Assembly: GCF_963678635.1 (NCBI RefSeq)
Contig: NC_087069.1
Location: forward strand, 19,752,660 to 19,816,659
DNA: 64,000 bases
Source of the DNA: Symsagittifera roscoffensis
Lineage: Eukaryota > Xenacoelomorpha > Acoela > Convolutidae
Direction: 5' to 3'
Position 1 is the first letter of the stretch, and each line of letters starts with the position of its first letter. The translations under genes and the position numbers were made by a program. Positions 1 to 10,532 of the stretch are shown here, piece after piece. The notes under the pieces are model-generated. The model was not told the origin of the DNA, searched no databases, and saw nothing but the letters and a program-made list of their open reading frames with translations.

Positions 1-1589
1 AGTGATGAGTTTATCAGAAAAAATTGGATCATAAATTTTATAACCGTTTATTTAACTTGAATTACTTATCATCTTAGCACAATGTCATGTTGAGTTTTCA
101 AAACTTGAAATGTTGACGACAAGTTCTTTTTTTGTTAATCTATGGTGCTTTTCATGGCTTTTTAAACACAGAGGGTTGCAAATTATTATTCGATCGAGCG
201 AAAAAATTGAATGACCATTTTTACCATTTTTGTTCAACCACAAGTTATTCTGAAGTTATATTATAAGTTATGATATAACCACTGCGTTAAGTTAAGTTAT
301 CAAACAATAAATATTTTTAAGTTGTTATGTGCGCACTTATGAAAAGCGATTCGGAGCGTTTTTAGCTGGGGGCTTTATTGAAAAGTTGGACTTTCAGAAG
401 TTTTCGATTGTTTTTTGAGCCGGCCATTGTGGTTATTTTATTCAAGAGTCGAGTTATCAATTAACTCAAGTAGCCAAAAAAGGCTAATGGTTAATATCTA
501 ACATCTATGCTTAGATTAAGACCAGTTCTGACTCGCTTGAAAAAAAAAGTGCGTCGAGAAGATCAAATCGGGAGCAGAATTTTTAAAAGAAAAAAAGTAA
601 GCGGGCCTGGTTTGACATGAATAAAAAACTATGTAAAAAGCGGAAACTCGATAAAAAACTTCAAATTTTATGGAACTTTAAACAAACCTCCGTTGGCTTA
701 AAAATTTACGGTGTTTTATTTTTCTTACTCTAACTTTAAAAAGAGCTCTTTGATGTATTCAGATTTACATTCATACTTTGTCTGAGAACAAAATCTCAAC
801 CAAACCAACTGGAAGTTATCACTATATCATTTGTTTTTGTTTATGCTTCATGGACTATGTCGGCGCTTAGAAACGTCTGCTCAGTTTGTCGTCTCTGAAA
901 AATAGTTCTAGCTTATGACAAAGGTGTCAGATGTGGTAAACTAAGCCTGCTTTAACTAATTGGATTGTATCTGCAACGTCTCTGCTGTAAAATCAGCTCA
1001 AACTCGAAAACTGTACTCAAGTTTTATGACGAGATAGTTTATAACTAGTTAATCAATAAACTCTTGAGAGGCTAGCACTCTTGTAATCAATTTGCTATGA
1101 CGCTTTTGGCAACTTTCAGTCTTGAGTTGCGATTGCCTCGCGAGAAGAGAAAAAGGCTCGGCCGTGTTTTATTGTCGTAATTACGATCACATTTGATTAA
1201 ACGTTTCAGCCATGCAGAAATGAAAAGTTTAGCGTTTTAATCTACTAAAATAGAATTAATCAAACCGTAAAAATTAATTCTATAATGCTGCTGCAGCAAA
1301 ATATCATGAAAAAAAAAATTCGTCCCATAAAAACTTTCAAATTGTGGGACAAAAAGAAGAGCCATATAAGGAGTAATTAAGGGATCTTGTTAACAATTTC
1401 CCCCCTTAAGCAATAGGGGAGAAATTCGTTTCCAGTAGGTAAAAAATTCGTATATGCTTAACTACTCAATCCTTTCTTTGTGAGGATGGAAGTTTGTAAG
1501 GTAACAATATCCGTGTTCAGGCAGCAGGTATAGCAAACTTCTCAATTAGTCTACACGCTAAAAGTTAGTGAAGTGAAGCAACCATAAAA
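1..1589. other. AT-rich spacer, no gene seen
   Basis: No open frame with protein-like composition, no splice-bounded exon and no recognisable RNA gene was seen on either strand. The stretch is homopolymer-rich AT DNA. Sequence shared with the region near 7.3 kb begins at about 1590. Confidence 0.5.
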
Positions 1590-1693
1590 AATTTTGATAA
1601 AATACTCCGTTTGTCCATGAAGCTATTACCCTTCCCAACTCCAAGCTACAATTGGTCGCAGCCAGCTTTTAGCAGCATTTCAAAAAACGACAA

Positions 1694-1896
1694 CCCGGGT
1701 TGGCCAAAAATGCTTGTCCTACAATTTGTTGGAATCTAGTTGGAATCTTTTTTCGATGAGTTTTAGAAAATGTAAGAAAATTGTATGACCAGCATTTTTT
1801 TATACATTTGATGTATGGATTTGTTGATGGAGATAAGCGTTTTCGGTGAAGGGAATTGTACGATAAGCATTTTCGGTTTATGGAGGTCAACCCGGG
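1694..1896. mobile_element. Short MITE-like element, 203 bp
   Basis: It starts with cccgggttggcc and ends with ggtcaacccggg, which are inverted repeats with one mismatch. Further inward, aaaatgcttgtcctacaatt pairs with an inverted relative near 1855-1880 after a small offset. The related sequence at about 7435-7445 lacks it and reads straight through, so that copy acts as an empty site. An AA dinucleotide flanks both ends and may be the target duplication. It has no coding capacity. Confidence 0.65.
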
Positions 1897-1917
1897 AATA
1901 TTTTACAGCACAGTTCT

Positions 1918-2448
1918 CATTACGAGGCCAAACTGTGCATTCTGTGCATTGTAAACGGATTCCGCAACAGGCCAAAATCAGATTTGTCGCGGAATCCGCA
2001 ACACTGATATTTTTTTGATCTTTTTTGCTGTTTTGGATTCTAAAAACGAATACTAATAACATTGTACCCACATAGCAACTTTAAGCGGAGTCCGCAAATT
2101 GTAAGTGGAATCCGCAAATTGTAAGTGGAAACCGCATTTTGTTTGCAGATTTCACGTAAATTTATAGATTCTACTCACATTTTGCGGATTCCAATTACAT
2201 TTTGCGGAATCCACATACAGTTGTGGAATCCAGAACAACAAGCTATATTTGCTTGTTATGGAATCCGCAGCAAAACAAATATGCCGACAAAACACACATT
2301 ACAGGTCTTTGTACGTGAAATCCGCGAAACTTTTGTAAGTGGAATCTACTTACATTTTTGAAAATGTTTGAAGACTTGTCTCTAGAATCCAGGAACATAC
2401 AGACACAAAAGTGTGCGCCTATCCAGTGCACAGTTTGGCGTCGTAATG
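1918..2448. mobile_element. MITE with 22-bp terminal inverted repeats (copy 1)
   Basis: The left end, cattacgaggccaaactg at 1918-1935, is inverted at 2427-2448; the two 22-bp ends differ at one position. The interior is packed with degenerate copies of the near-palindrome gcggaatccgca in both orientations. The paralogous sequence near 7450-7462 lacks the insertion. A second copy lies at 48719-49308. The target duplication is unclear: a TTCT repeat or an internal TA are both possible. It has no transposase, so it is non-autonomous. Confidence 0.75.
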
Positions 2449-2826
2449 CTTCTGAGAAACAGACAACTAGTTTCAAACAAAATAATCGTATCAGGGCAAA
2501 GCCTTGAATATTCCGGCTGCCTTTTAAGGTCTATGATGCAGTAATAACCTCCCTGTTCAAAAGCAGTAAATACGGAGCAGGAAACCATCACCTCTGTTGA
2601 AAAGCATTATTCGATACGTTTAATCAAATCCCAAGATTGTATCTATGATGAGTATGCAACTCAATTGTATCTATAATAAGAACAATACTGTTTTGGCGGT
2701 GAACTGGCAGTGTCGCCACTCCGAAGGCCAGTACCTGTCAACGATGGCTAGCACCGAAGGAGAACAGAAATGATTGACAGAATGATGAAATGTCATGAAC
2801 TAGTTTGAACTTGAATGACTACTTTA

Positions 2827-3069
2827 ACGACAATGACATTCCCGCTTGGTTATTTCCCTTTTCAATAATTAAAAATGAAATGAAATTATTGGAACGAAAA
2901 TTTAAAAGTACTCAGTTGAAATGCAACTACAGTAAGCGCCAAGTATGATGATACTTGGCTAAAATTTTGTGTTTTCGACTATACACAGTCGCCCTCTCCT
3001 GGACTACAACAGCTTTAAGCAGTTTTTCTAGTTAGCCTTTTTTGATCATTTTCAATTGCCTCCTTTCGC
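2827..3069. other. Spacer between LTR-like block and retroelement interior
   Basis: AT-rich sequence with no recognised motif. It would correspond to the 3' untranslated part of the minus-strand element. Confidence 0.4.
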
Positions 3070-3645
3070 GATGTGGACAATCATAACTGCGCCCATCTTA
3101 TTTATCGCCGCTCCTTCTCGATGCCGCTCCGCTCCGTCTTTTTCGCCCGCTCCGTCTCGATGCCCGTTGCGTCTGGCTGCTCTTGGAATATGATACAAGC
3201 CGTTGCTTACGCTCTTTGTTTTTTGGGTCCGATTTCCGCCGGTGCGGGTTCAGCTTGCGCCAGTGTTAAGCTTTTCGACCATAACAGTCTTCCTTTTTCG
3301 TTCTTTGCCTCAGTCGGTCGCTCCTGTTTCCTCGTTCGCTTATGTTGGGGCCTACTTCGTCCGTTCCGAGGGCCTTTGCGAGGCTTGGTTCAGGGATCGT
3401 AGCTGGCGGTTGTTGTCCTTCCGGTAGTACAGATACTCTCGATACTTTTCCATCACGCGTTTCAATGATAGCGGCCTGTCATCCTCGTCTGTCTCCAATC
3501 CGTCTTCGGTTTCGGTTCATCTCTTCTACGTTGTGGTAGGTTTTAGGTTTTTCTAAGCCCTTGAAGACCAATTTCTTCCAAAGACCTTGATCCGTTGGTG
3601 GATTCGGGGTTCACCCCGAACTTTTTTCATAGGAGTTGTAGTCTT
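3070..3645 (-). pseudogene. Pol C-terminal tail of the Ty3-type element (remnant)
   Basis: This stretch lies directly downstream of the integrase remnant and is clearly richer in GC than the host spacers. Minus-strand reading gives arginine-, lysine- and serine-rich peptide segments interrupted by stops. A basic tail is common after integrase in LTR elements, but no fold is recognised. Around 3105-3170 the DNA holds imperfect repeats built on cgctcc and tctcgatgcc. Open plus-strand frames here are best explained as shadows of the GC-rich sequence. Confidence 0.4.
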
Positions 3646-4740
3646 TCAGATCGCGACTCCAGATTTCCTAATAAGACCACCGTTACTCATTTTTAACGTG
3701 TGTGCGCTTTCCACCAGTATTATTGTCTTATGCAATATATACTTGCCGAGGTTTTGCTCGGTTGTGGTTTGAAAAACCATGCCCGACAGTCCGGCCTCTT
3801 TGCTGGACTTTTCAGTGAATCGGGCCATTGAATCGTTTCCCTGATTGTTGGCTTGACTATCTGTCAGCCGCAGTGGGTGATTTCTTATTCGGGATCCGTA
3901 CTCTGAGTCCAATCGAACACCCCACGTTCTGTCCGCGGGATGTGGTGTTTCTTGCACCGCCGCATCACTTTCATCTAAATCGGCAGATTTATCTTTTAGT
4001 ACGTTCGACCTGTTTAGGTTGTTTAGAGACGGTTTTTTCATCAGATTGCTTAAAACAGTTTTTGCTTCCTGGTCGTGGTACCCCTCAAATGGCGTGATTT
4101 TCAGCGTTGCGTTTGTTGAGAAACTTAAAGCGCCGAGGACCTTTTCGAGCATCTTCTCCAAGGGCTCCGGTTTTTCTTCATGAGCGTAAGTTAATATCGA
4201 TTTTTTCAAACTTCCTGTTTTTTGTTCCACGTATCTCTTAGCGCGATGATCATTCACCGACGACTACATCACTTCAATACCATGGCCGTTACAGAAACCT
4301 TTTACCTCTTTCGACATGAATTTTTATAGGGACCGCATAATTGTTTAAATAACATTTACGAAGCCTAAGCCTTTTACCTGTGCGGTTCGTATCAGAAACC
4401 GCCGCCGATGGCCATCTTTAGATTCTATCCACCGGCACTCTCAGGTACTTCTTCGATTTCTTGAGGTAGTTTGGGGTACTGAAAACCAATTTGGATTGCC
4501 TTATTGGGATCCTTCGGTTCCGGTTTTTTCCTACGTCTTCTTGTCGCATATAGTTTTATGATCTTTTCCGCGTGCATGCAGTCTATACACAGTTCGGCCA
4601 ATGACCAATGTTCCTGTAGATATATGGAAACCAGAGACCCTTGGCCGCCCTGAGCATGTTTGATTTTCCGTGGTAATTGTAATGGAACCTGTAATTTACT
4701 ACCTTGAGTTGATTGGTTAATACTTTGTCGTTTGCGTCAT
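3646..4740 (-). pseudogene. Integrase remnant of the Ty3-type element
   Basis: The N-terminal zinc-binding region is at about 4570-4690: an HYNYH pair is followed, after a frameshift, by CIDC. The core begins near 4500 with IQIGF, where family members normally have the first catalytic Asp, so that residue appears to be Gly. An open 203-codon stretch at 3646-4257 begins with NDHRA and VEQ, which match the region around the catalytic Glu. It continues with NATLKITPFE, typical of the end of the core, and then a hydrophilic C-terminal tail. Several frameshifts separate these parts. The enzyme would insert element cDNA into the genome, but this copy cannot be functional. Confidence 0.75.
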
Positions 4741-4889
4741 TGTTTGATTTAATATCCGATCCCTTGGATATTTTCTCTTTATGTAATCCGAGGGCGCCAC
4801 GAATTGAATTCGACGCTGTGAACATCCTATCTCACGCCCAAACTGGTTTTGCCTAAGTTTGTGGGTTTCAGGACAGATAATCTGCAAAT

Positions 4890-5159
4890 CCGGTTTTGGC
4901 CCCTTTTTATGCTTCATCACGAAATCAAATTGTATTAATCGATCTAGCCATCTAGCCCCCCTGAACACCGCTTTATTTTCTTGTGATTTCCGTTTAATAA
5001 TGATAAAAGACAGGACGTAGTTTTGAAAATTTTCCGCCTCGCACTACCGCTATTATTTCTAATTCTTTCGTCAAATGTTTTTTTTTCTCGTCGTCGCTTA
5101 GGTAGCGCCAATATTAGTCGCCAATTCTCGGAACTTAATTGTTCTAGTACAGTCAGCAA
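4890..5159 (-). pseudogene. RNase H remnant of the Ty3-type element
   Basis: The minus strand carries ARWLDRLIQFDFVMKHKKG at about 4905-4963. This matches the conserved end of Ty3-type RNase H, just before the integrase region. Upstream pieces at 4944-5159 continue in other frames. The domain would degrade RNA in RNA/DNA hybrids. Frameshifts break it. Its position between RT and integrase supports the call. Confidence 0.65.
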
Positions 5160-6216
5160 TACTTAATGGCTAATGTCGCACCCTCCCCTAGTGTCCTAGT
5201 GTCCTTAAGGACATCAAAGTGTTTAAGTTCCACTATGTTTCCCCTTGGCATTTCAAGTTTTTGAATGCAGTTTGGCACTCCTCTGGCAACGAGAATTCGT
5301 GTTTTCTGCTTAGTAGCGGCCGTAAAGCTGCTCATCATTCAGTCAATAACGGTAGGTATTTGTGCGAAATATGTATTGACATCATGAGCGAGTTAAAATT
5401 CGATAGTTTGCGGAGCGGTTTTAATGCTCCAATTGAGTCCGGTTTTTGGATCAGTGGCATTACTCCTGTTGGCGTAATTTTATGCAGAAGCAATTTCCGT
5501 TCTTTTAGTGCAAAACTGTATTTTGCTAGTTTAAAAGCCTTTTTTGTCCAGTTTTATCAGAATATTTTCAACTGTTGGCATGTGTTCAATTTCTATTCCC
5601 TTCCTTGGTTACCACAAGGATGTCATCAATAAATGCATGTGTCTGTGGATATACTGACAAAACTGATTCCATTACCATTTGAGGTTCCGCGGGCATTGTC
5701 GTCAGTCTGTAGAACTCGGTGTAAAATCGGTACGTCCCCGTCAATTTACCCCTGATTAAAAATTACATGAAAGCTCCTTTCAGGGGTGAGTGGCAGTTGC
5801 GTACATGTATATTTTACATCCATAGTCGAAAAATTAATCTTCAACCCCTTTTCTTTCGCCGATTGTTTGTCCGACCTAAAACATAAGTTCTCTAATTTTT
5901 GGCATTTGGTTTTCGTTCTTATGCACCTGTTGATTTAGTTCACGTGCCTATAGAACGAGTTTTATTGACCATTCCTTTTAACCGTTATTACTGTTGGTGG
6001 AACAAAAAATTTGTCCAAACAATCTTCTAGTTTTTCAATGTGCCCTTGATTCAAGAGTTTATTTCCTTTTTTGTTGAATGGGCATTCAGTTTTGACAAAG
6101 TATGGCCCGCACCTGATAGTTTCGGTTTTTCCCGGCCCGTTTAGAAAAAAAAATACAAAACTGCTTATTGAAATAGCTCTGCTAATGCTCCAATTTAGCA
6201 TCTCCCTCGGTCTCAT
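5160..6216 (-). pseudogene. Reverse transcriptase remnant of the Ty3-type element
   Basis: Minus-strand motifs occur in RT order. GHIEKLEDC and PPTVITVKRNG lie in an open stretch at 5962-6216, RELNQQVHKN near 5930, and FSTMD near 5825. TGTYRF is near 5730, MPAE at about 5685-5696, and the catalytic FIDD (the YxDD equivalent) at 5622-5633, followed by ILVVTK. A connection-region segment with EECQTAFKNLK follows at about 5235-5275. Stops and frame changes occur between the motifs, so it is inactive although the FIDD box survives. The motif set is that of Ty3/Gypsy polymerases. Confidence 0.85.
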
Positions 6217-6223
6217 TGCCGTC

Positions 6224-6505
6224 CTAGACTGTCATCACCTTCTCCACTGGTGTCCTCTGTATCAGTTGCAGGCCCAGCCTGACCATTAGATCTCGTCCTT
6301 TTATTGACGGTCGATTTCCTCCAATTGCTTTAATTGATGCTGAAGTTGCCCATCCATTCGACAATTTCATTTTTTCAAGTAATTTTGGAACTCTTGGTCC
6401 TCCGGTAAAAACTTGATTATTTGTACTTCCGTGGAGCTCAACGTTTTTCGGAGTTCCCCAGTTGTAAAGTTTGGATTCCATAATTTTCCCCGAGCGTATT
6501 TGCAT
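6224..6505 (-). pseudogene. Retropepsin C-terminal part and linker of the Ty3-type element
   Basis: The 94-codon open minus-strand stretch contains GRDLMVRLGLQLIQ. This matches the conserved G-R-D/N-hydrophobic segment that ends retroviral-type aspartic proteases in this family. It lies immediately upstream of RT, as expected. The active-site DTG/DSG was not identified, so the N-terminal part is lost or too diverged. The enzyme would process the Gag-Pol polyprotein. Confidence 0.6.
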
Positions 6506-6699
6506 AAAAAGATAGCCCCCTGAACTATCTGAGTATCAAAAAGATTGCGTCCCGTTGCTGTCGTTACTTAACCCACTGAACTGAGATGTAGCTGCGATAT
6601 AACTTCCGGCTCGAATTTTTCGTAGTCCCACTATCCCTAAATCTTTCGTACCAAGGATCGTCGCCGATTATTTTTCTTTGCTAGATAAGTCTTTTCCAA

Positions 6700-7286
6700 A
6701 TGTCCCATTTTTTAATAAAAAATTTGCATTCATTAATATGTTCTCTCGTCAATCCCGTTTTATCGCAGTTGTAGCACCTACGACCTAATATTGGTAGTTG
6801 TTTCTCAGAATTGACCTCTCCCTTGGAACGAACTAAGTCCTCATTCTCGATTTATCATGGATCCGCACCTGATTACCCCAGCCGGTTCCGTCTTAATGTG
6901 TAGTCCCCCACCCGTCGGTCCGCTTGCAGTTGCTTCCTCAATTGTTGAGAAGTAATTCTTTGCGTACTTGTCCCCCCGCTCGATCGATACACTTCCTTCG
7001 GTGTTTTCGCTGATGTGTACAGCTCAGTTTGGGCTTCGTCATGTTCACGATAATCACTTTCCTCAAAATCCGTGCTTCCAGTGTTCCGAAGCTGCACCTG
7101 GCCGCAAAACCGCAGAGCACAGAGTGAAATCCTCCAGAATTTCGCAGATTTTTTTTCGCGATAGCACTCACAAAGATTCGTAATTCTCGTTTTACTCAAA
7201 TTTGAATTCTCCGAATGCCAGTACCTGTCAACGATGGCTAACAACAATGGAGAACAGAAATGGTTGACAGAATGGTAAATGGACAT
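6700..7286 (-). pseudogene. Gag remnant with zinc-knuckle-like motif
   Basis: The minus strand reads CYNCDKTGLTREHINEC at 6726-6776. This resembles a retroelement CCHC knuckle with the usual His position changed to Leu. Upstream, 6873-7200 holds a hydrophilic, Gln/Arg/Thr-rich frame consistent with the end of a Gag protein. The upstream edge overlaps repeat block A (7209-7320). Gag would package element RNA. The call rests on the knuckle and on position upstream of protease; the capsid part is not identified. Confidence 0.5.
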
Positions 7287-7570
7287 GAGCTAGTTTGAAC
7301 ACTAATTACTAACTTAACGACTGTGAACAAAAATAAGTTTTGATAAATTACTCGGTTGTCGATGAACATACTAACCGTTCCAACCCCGAGCTAAAACTGC
7401 TCGCAGCCAGCTGTTGGCAGCATTTCGAGGAACGGCAATGTTTTGCAGCACAAGTCTTCTGAGAAATAGACAACTAATTTTACAAAAGACAGATCGTCTC
7501 AGGGCGACGTCTTGAATGTTCTGATTGCCTTTAAAATCTGTTGAGCGGATATATAACCTGAAAAATTTTG
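7209..7570. repeat. Right LTR-like repeat block
   Basis: It matches the three segments of the left block. Here they are contiguous and uninterrupted, which provides the empty sites for both MITEs. The strongest shared part begins at gccagtacctgtcaacgatg (7216), with a match at 2730. The last part (cttgaatgttctgattgcct near 7512) also resembles 24845-24895. Confidence 0.6.
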
Positions 7571-8470
7571 ATTGTAAAATAGAAAACGATATTTTTTTTT
7601 CAACTGAGATATTTTTTGTGAAATTTGGAGTGGTTGTTAGGACGGATTAAATCTCGGCTTACGCGTTTAATAGCGCAAAACATATCGCCTGTTAATTGTC
7701 CCAAATTGGTCAAAACAGAAATCTATAAATCCTAAATTTTTGGAATTCTTTTGAAAATGAATACAGGTGAAATATTTCTTCTTAAGCTTAAGCTCAGGAC
7801 TACTTTTTAAAAACTTCGTCAAAAAGACTAGTTAAAAAGTCGAAAAAATTTATGTCTGAAGATATAAATTTTGAAAAAAGGCCAAAGAAGGCGTTTTTAG
7901 GCACGCTCGCTCCCCGCTCGAAATTAGTATAGATTGGCGCTAAAACGCCTTTAAAAAAATTTTAGGGTCCGTCAGCAAATATGGATATCTCAAAATAGTA
8001 CAAAGGGAGCGCTGCAATTTGCAAGTGATTTTTTGCATGTATATCATAGCTGCATGCTTGCTGGTAATATGTAAACCTAAGTAGTTTATCTTCAAATAAA
8101 GCCTCTGGACTGATTGACTATAAAAGATATTTTTCTTAGTTAATAAGGTTCGCCGTATTTCATTTCCTCAAACAATATACTTTTTGTTTCGACTTTGGTA
8201 ACGAAAGTAACGGAATATTTGTGCTCGGGGTGGGTTTTTTTATCTTCAGTCAATTTTCGTTTTTTTTAACTAGCCATTCTTAACGGGATTTATTTCATTC
8301 AAAAGATGTTGTTGTCCTGAGCTTAAGTTTGAAAATATATTTCACCTGTGATCATTTTTCATAAATTTATGGGGGTTTAAAGCTTCTCATTTTGGCTAAT
8401 TTGGGACAATTAACGCGCAATTTCGCACAATTTTAGAAATCGTTCCAAATTGGTTGAAGGAAGCTTATTT
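7571..8470. repeat. Fold-back element: long imperfect inverted repeat
   Basis: About 7620-7880 is an imperfect reverse complement of about 8241-8460. Shared anchors include gttaattgtcccaaatt near 7692, inverted near 8396-8412. The segment acaggtgaaatat is at about 7764 and inverted near 8336-8350. The segment ctagttaaaa is near 7829 and inverted near 8268. The centre (about 7890-8240) is unique and noncoding. The structure fits a fold-back type MITE, and a single arm recurs near 25 kb. Confidence 0.65.
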
Positions 8471-10422
8471 GACATAAGCGATTTGTTGCTACGAGGGAAG
8501 TTTATCGTTTTATATTTTATGTGGCGTTTGGGGGCATGATTTTCATAAAAAATCTCAAATTAAAAAAAATTCACTTTAATTTATTTCATTTCTATTTTTC
8601 ATGTTATTACTGCTCTATAGACTTTAAGATGTAGTCGGATCATTCAGGGCCTCGCCCTGATACGAGCAGTCTTGTATAAATATAGTTTCAGAAAGAGAAC
8701 TTTTTTGTAATGTTTTTGGTCATATAACCGGCTCCTCTTAATGAAGGGCTTGATGTGTGAATGGTTTTCTGCAGATTTATTTTTCATCCAAATTAGAGAC
8801 ACCAATTTTTTTATGAAAAAGCTTCAATTTTGTCTTAATTCAGACAATGGCATTTTTAAGGTAAGAATTAGAGCTATTGTTTTAACGGAAAAGGAATAGC
8901 AACACCACTCGTTTCCTGTTTAAGCACACTCTACGTAGGTTTCAGAGTTAACTTCATTTATAGTGATAAAATCAACTTCCATCTTGTACAAAATCACCTT
9001 CGGTTATCGAAAACTACTAAGACTTAAAAGCTTTTATTGCCGATTTCACATTTACTTTTTCGTTGTTTTTTCCTTTTTGATTTCATTTTCTGATAGATAT
9101 ATTTCTGATGATGAAGTTAATCAACGAATTTTAAATCTTTTCCCCGTTTTGTGATTGTCAAGAGCAACTCTCGAATTTTTTCAGAGGAAGAAAGTGCTTT
9201 TAAAAACCAATTAGGAGCTAACAAAAAAGTGGTGTTGAAATTTTAACAAGATCGTCAATTCGCAACTTACTACCTGTTAATTGAATCTATTAACAGCAAA
9301 AAAGGTAAAAACAAGGAAAACACTCAAAATGGAGCCAACAATTTGAAAAAAGCAATTTTGTTCTCAATTTTATGAAAGTAGTCCATAAGATAGCTAAATT
9401 GCGATGTTTATTTGTTAAATCTGACTTAAGTACGCTTTTGTGCTTCTTTCTTCTTATTTATATCTGAATATGGATAAGAATCCTGATAAATTTTGTTTGC
9501 AAACACAATGAAAAATATGATAGAAAAAAAGCAATCAATTAATTTTAGTTGAGTGAATCTTTTTTAAAAACTGTTTTGAACTTCCTATGAAAAATCCCTC
9601 CCGGGTTTATTCACGTACCTAGCACCCTGTACGTATACTATAACTTATTTGTCAAGCATATCTTGTAACTTACAAATAAAGGAAAAAAGAGGGAAAATAT
9701 TTCAAAAAAAAAGATTCCGTCGGCTCGTTTAGTTGCAGATGAGTGAAGATTAGATTAACAATAGCAGTACAGATAATTGGCATTGTTTAATGAATAGCAC
9801 AAGTTTTAATAATTTCTAGGTACTCTGTACTGGCCAAATCGTCTTCATTTCTTTTGTAAAAACAAAAAAATACTCATTTTTGACAAAAAACAAGTCTGTA
9901 ATTTTTGATATTGATAGGACAGAGAGCGAAAACAATCTTTGATGTTCAGACAATGGGCCGTGTTTTTCTTATTGACCTGCGAGTTCTTGAGACGGCAAAA
10001 GATGAATATCTAATGAATTTTTAATCTGTTGTTTTTCTAAATAAAAAACTCCTCTACTTTTTTACAGGAAAATAACTTGGGCGGCTCATTAGATATAAAA
10101 TTAAATCTTTTCTGTAAGTTCTTTTCTAAAAACACTTTTAAAAAAGAAAACAAAAACTACTTTTAAGTATTTCTGACAAAAGGATGAAATACTTTTTGGT
10201 TGATATTTGGTTCGATTAACAATTTCACGTGTTATAAAACAAATGTGCGAAAAAGAGTTAAAAAGTGTGAATGGAAATATTATTCGCACCTTTTCATTGA
10301 TAGGGTTTTGACTTTGCAACTACTTCACGCGTTGAGTAGCAAGCTTAAGTGCTCTACATTTTGATCAAGTGCGACTTTAGAAGGTAATATTGATGCTTCA
10401 TCAACTAAATTGTCAATTGCAG
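8471..10422. other. AT-rich spacer, no gene seen
   Basis: Long A and T runs and only short open frames of random-looking composition. No convincing exon borders or RNA genes were seen. Confidence 0.45.
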
Positions 10423-10532
10423 GGTCCCCCCTTAGCCGTGTCAAATTATCTAAAACACCTGTTGGAGCGAAACCCAAAATCAATGCCACATTCGTTCGGG
10501 AAAGGGGAAATTTTTTTCCCCTCCAATCGATT
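10423..10532 (+). CDS. Exon-like open segment (uncertain)
   Basis: A 110-nt segment is preceded by an acceptor-like caattgcag and followed by a donor-like gtaggatc. In one frame it is open for 36 codons and ends in phase 0, coding a basic peptide containing KLSKTPVGAKPK and ATFVRERGNFF. It is richer in GC than its flanks. I found no neighbouring exon that joins in phase, and no family is recognised. It could be an orphan exon of a dispersed gene, a relic, or chance. Confidence 0.22.

Larger units (their letters stand above)
1590..2826. repeat. Left LTR-like repeat block, interrupted by two MITEs
   Basis: Three segments match the right-hand block. About 1590-1693 matches 7335-7438, 2449-2590 matches about 7458-7560, and 2716-2826 matches 7209-7320. 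The first two are contiguous once the MITEs at 1694-1896 and 1918-2448 are removed. The third lies downstream here but upstream on the right side, so the blocks are permuted and not simple collinear LTRs. Confidence 0.6.
1590..7570 (-). mobile_element. Decayed Ty3-type LTR retroelement, minus strand
   Basis: Read on the minus strand from about 7.29 kb down to 3.65 kb, the order is Gag with a zinc-knuckle-like motif, protease end, reverse transcriptase, RNase H, then integrase. This is the Ty3/Gypsy order. Each domain is broken by stops and frameshifts, so the copy is dead. Related repeat blocks flank it at 1590-2826 and 7209-7570 and probably derive from LTRs, although their internal order differs. 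The internal region is visibly richer in GC than the surrounding DNA. Assignment to Ty3/Gypsy rests on domain order and RT/integrase motifs. The exact clade is not decided. Confidence 0.8.

Noticed and set aside
3073-3539. Plus-strand open frames of 65-109 codons
   Set aside because: They lie antisense to the retroelement tail in GC-rich, repeat-containing DNA and show no family features.
5219-5632. 137-codon plus frame
   Set aside because: It is the reverse strand of the RT remnant; the minus strand carries the recognisable motifs.
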